From assembly GCA_002320455.1 (NCBI GenBank), contig DCKU01000176.1, positions 1-16,357 on the forward strand: 16,357 nt of DNA. The letters run 5' to 3'. Positions 15,114-16,357 of this stretch are shown here, one piece after another. Origin of the DNA: Salinisphaera sp. UBA1666 (GTDB taxonomy: Bacteria > Pseudomonadota > Gammaproteobacteria > Nevskiales > Salinisphaeraceae). Positions within the stretch are counted from its first letter, which is position 1; each line of letters opens with the position of its first letter. Both the position numbers and the translations under genes were made by a program. Below the pieces are notes generated by a model, which searched no databases, had not been told where the DNA came from, and was given only the letters and a program-made list of their open reading frames with translations.

Positions 15114-16103
15114 ATGTCCCATTCGCATCTTAGCGCACGTGAGCGCTGCAAGATTCTTCTCCTGTCGCAATACGGTTTGAACCAAACGGAAATCGCGCGA
15201 CGTCTTGGGCGACATCGCAGCACAATTAGCCGGGAGTTCAAACGGAATCAGTCGCCTTGCTGGTCTTACTACACGGACCACTATGCCCAGGCGCAGGCTG
15301 ACAAGCGCCGGCAAAAAGCGAGGCATCGCCGACGGCTCGATCATGGCGCGTTGGTTGATTTCGTAATGCGAAAGCTTCGGGCGTTCTGGCCGCCTGAAGC
15401 GATCGCCGGGCGACTCATCGTGCGCTATCCGAATGATCGATCGATGCGGATCAGTGCTGAACAGATTTATGCCTGGATCGCGGCCGATGCCCGCGGAGGC
15501 GGCACGCTCTATCAGCATTTGCGACGGCGCCATAAAAAGCGCGGGCGACGAACGCCCCGGCCTTCACTTAGAGCACGCCGCGATCCACGTCTGGACATCG
15601 GTCAACGCCCGGATATAGTCGAAGAACGCGGCCGATTCGGTGACTGGGAAGGCGATACGGTGCTCGGCATCGGGCGTGCGGCTATTGCCACACATGTCGA
15701 ACGATGCAGCGGTTATGTTGTTGCCTTCAAACAACCGAACCGTGAATCGATGCCGCTTGCACAAGCCACGGTCGCGGCATTTTCAGGCTTCCCATCCGAT
15801 CTTCGACGCACGATGACTTACGACAACGGAACTGAGTTCAGCGCGTTCGAGCATATCGAGCGGGGGAGCGGCTTCCGCGTGTTCTTCGCTCGACCTCATG
15901 CGCCGTGGCAACGCGGCTGCAATGAAAACGCGAATGGACTTTTGAGACAATTCTTTCCCAAAGGGCGTTCGCTCGACGCGATTTCTCAAGAAGAGCTCGA
16001 CAGCACGGTCGAATTACTGAACCATAGACCTCGAAAACGCCTCGGCTACAGAACACCTCACGAAGTCCTCACGCAGAATCGCTGTGTTGCGATTGGAACC
16101 TGA
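15114..16103 (+). CDS. IS30-family transposase
   Basis: The 329 residues form a complete IS30 transposase that should catalyse DDE-type cut-and-circularise transposition. The N-terminal helix-turn-helix is at about 6-44 (LSARERCKILLL, then LNQTEIARRLGRHRSTISRE). The catalytic core includes GDWEGDTVLG (176-185) with D177, TYDNGTEF (235-242) with D237, and WQRGCNENANGLLRQFFPKG (265-284) with E271. The reading frame runs into the right inverted repeat, as is common. No stop or frameshift is seen, so the element may be active. The start has only a weak ribosome site. Confidence 0.95.
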   Translation: MSHSHLSARERCKILLLSQYGLNQTEIARRLGRHRSTISREFKRNQSPCWSYYTDHYAQAQADKRRQKARHRRRLDHGALVDFVMRKLRAFWPPEAIAGRLIVRYPNDRSMRISAEQIYAWIAADARGGGTLYQHLRRRHKKRGRRTPRPSLRARRDPRLDIGQRPDIVEERGRFGDWEGDTVLGIGRAAIATHVERCSGYVVAFKQPNRESMPLAQATVAAFSGFPSDLRRTMTYDNGTEFSAFEHIERGSGFRVFFARPHAPWQRGCNENANGLLRQFFPKGRSLDAISQEELDSTVELLNHRPRKRLGYRTPHEVLTQNRCVAIGT

Positions 16104-16107
16104 ATCC
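16085..16107 (-). repeat. right inverted repeat of IS30 element
   Basis: Ends TTGGAACCTGAATCC; partner of 15013-15035 with one mismatch. The last codons of the transposase lie inside it. Confidence 0.9.
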
Positions 16108-16351
16108 ACCGTATCTGCATATCGATATTGCCGAGGTCCGCACCGAGCAGGGCAAGCATTACCTGTTCGTTGCCATCGATCGCACGTCCAAGTTTGTGAT
16201 TGCCAGACTCGAACGTGAGGCGAATCGTCACACGGCCGCGGCCTTCCTGGATCACGTCATCGCGGCCTTGCCCTATCGCGTGCACACCATCCTCACGGAT
16301 AACGGCATTCAGTTCACGGACTCGGCGCGCTATCCCCCACTGTCAGGGTAG
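16103..16351 (+). pseudogene. IS481-family transposase fragment
   Basis: The frame from about 16103 to a TAG at 16349-16351 reads as the middle of an IS481-type transposase: YLHIDIAEVRTEQGKHYLF, then AIDRTSKF and PYRVHTILTDNGIQFTD. The first two catalytic Asp residues are in HIDIAEV and LTDNGIQF. The N-terminal DNA-binding part is missing where the IS30 right end begins, and I do not find it on the other side of IS30. After FTD (about 16320) the sequence no longer looks like the family, and a stop follows. The third catalytic residue and C-terminus are absent within the window. It is not functional. Confidence 0.8.
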
Positions 16352-16357
16352 TTGGAA

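Larger units (their letters stand above)
15013..16107 (+). mobile_element. IS30-family insertion sequence, apparently complete
   Basis: A 1,095-bp element with 23-bp terminal inverted repeats (one mismatch) and one intact transposase gene. Size and layout are typical for IS30. I see no clear target-site duplication. Its right end abuts an IS481-family fragment and its left end follows the LysR gene by 53 bp. Confidence 0.9.

Noticed and set aside
1..16357. CRISPR arrays, tRNA or rRNA genes, retron-like or riboswitch-like structures
   Set aside because: I found no regularly spaced repeats, no cloverleaf-like segments and no recognisable RNA motif on either strand by reading; a covariance-model scan would be needed to exclude small RNAs.

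Overview
The window reads as a chromosomal stretch of a GC-rich proteobacterium, most likely a gammaproteobacterium. The DeaD-type RNA helicase with a DbpA-like C-terminal domain, the CzcCBA-type efflux operon and the old-yellow-enzyme/LysR pair all fit. A halotolerant or marine genus is possible, but nothing here fixes the species.

Layout, left to right. (1) 147-2284, plus strand: a DEAD-box RNA helicase followed by a 100-residue protein of unknown function, probably one transcript. (2) 2555-10018, minus strand: a heavy-metal export block. In transcription order it holds a small exported protein with a Cys/His cluster, then the outer-membrane channel (czcC-like), the periplasmic adaptor (czcB-like) and the RND pump (czcA-like) of a tripartite efflux system. 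These genes are 40 bp apart, overlapping by 4 bp, and 15 bp apart. A perfect 13-bp hairpin follows the pump gene. Beyond it lies a zinc-type cation diffusion facilitator. The diffusion facilitator would move metal from cytoplasm to periplasm, and the tripartite pump would move it out of the cell. No metal-responsive regulator is present. (3) 10100-10948, plus: an arginase/agmatinase-fold protein that lacks two of the usual metal-binding histidines. (4) 11167-12332: a decayed IS3-family element with intact orfA and three in-frame stops in orfB. (5) 12606-14959: a divergent pair, an old yellow enzyme (alkene/nitro-ester reductase type) on the minus strand and a LysR-type regulator on the plus strand, with two dyads in the shared 353-bp control region. 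(6) 15013-16107: an apparently complete IS30-family element. (7) 16103-16357: an IS481-family transposase fragment cut off at the IS30 end and losing resemblance to its family near 16320.

The left two thirds is ordinary chromosomal content. The right third is accessory, with three transposase families within 5 kb. I did not find a clearly new defence, toxin or RNA system. The best leads are the atypical ureohydrolase-fold protein, the small metal-operon protein, the pump's unusual TM4 motif and the LysR/reductase control region.
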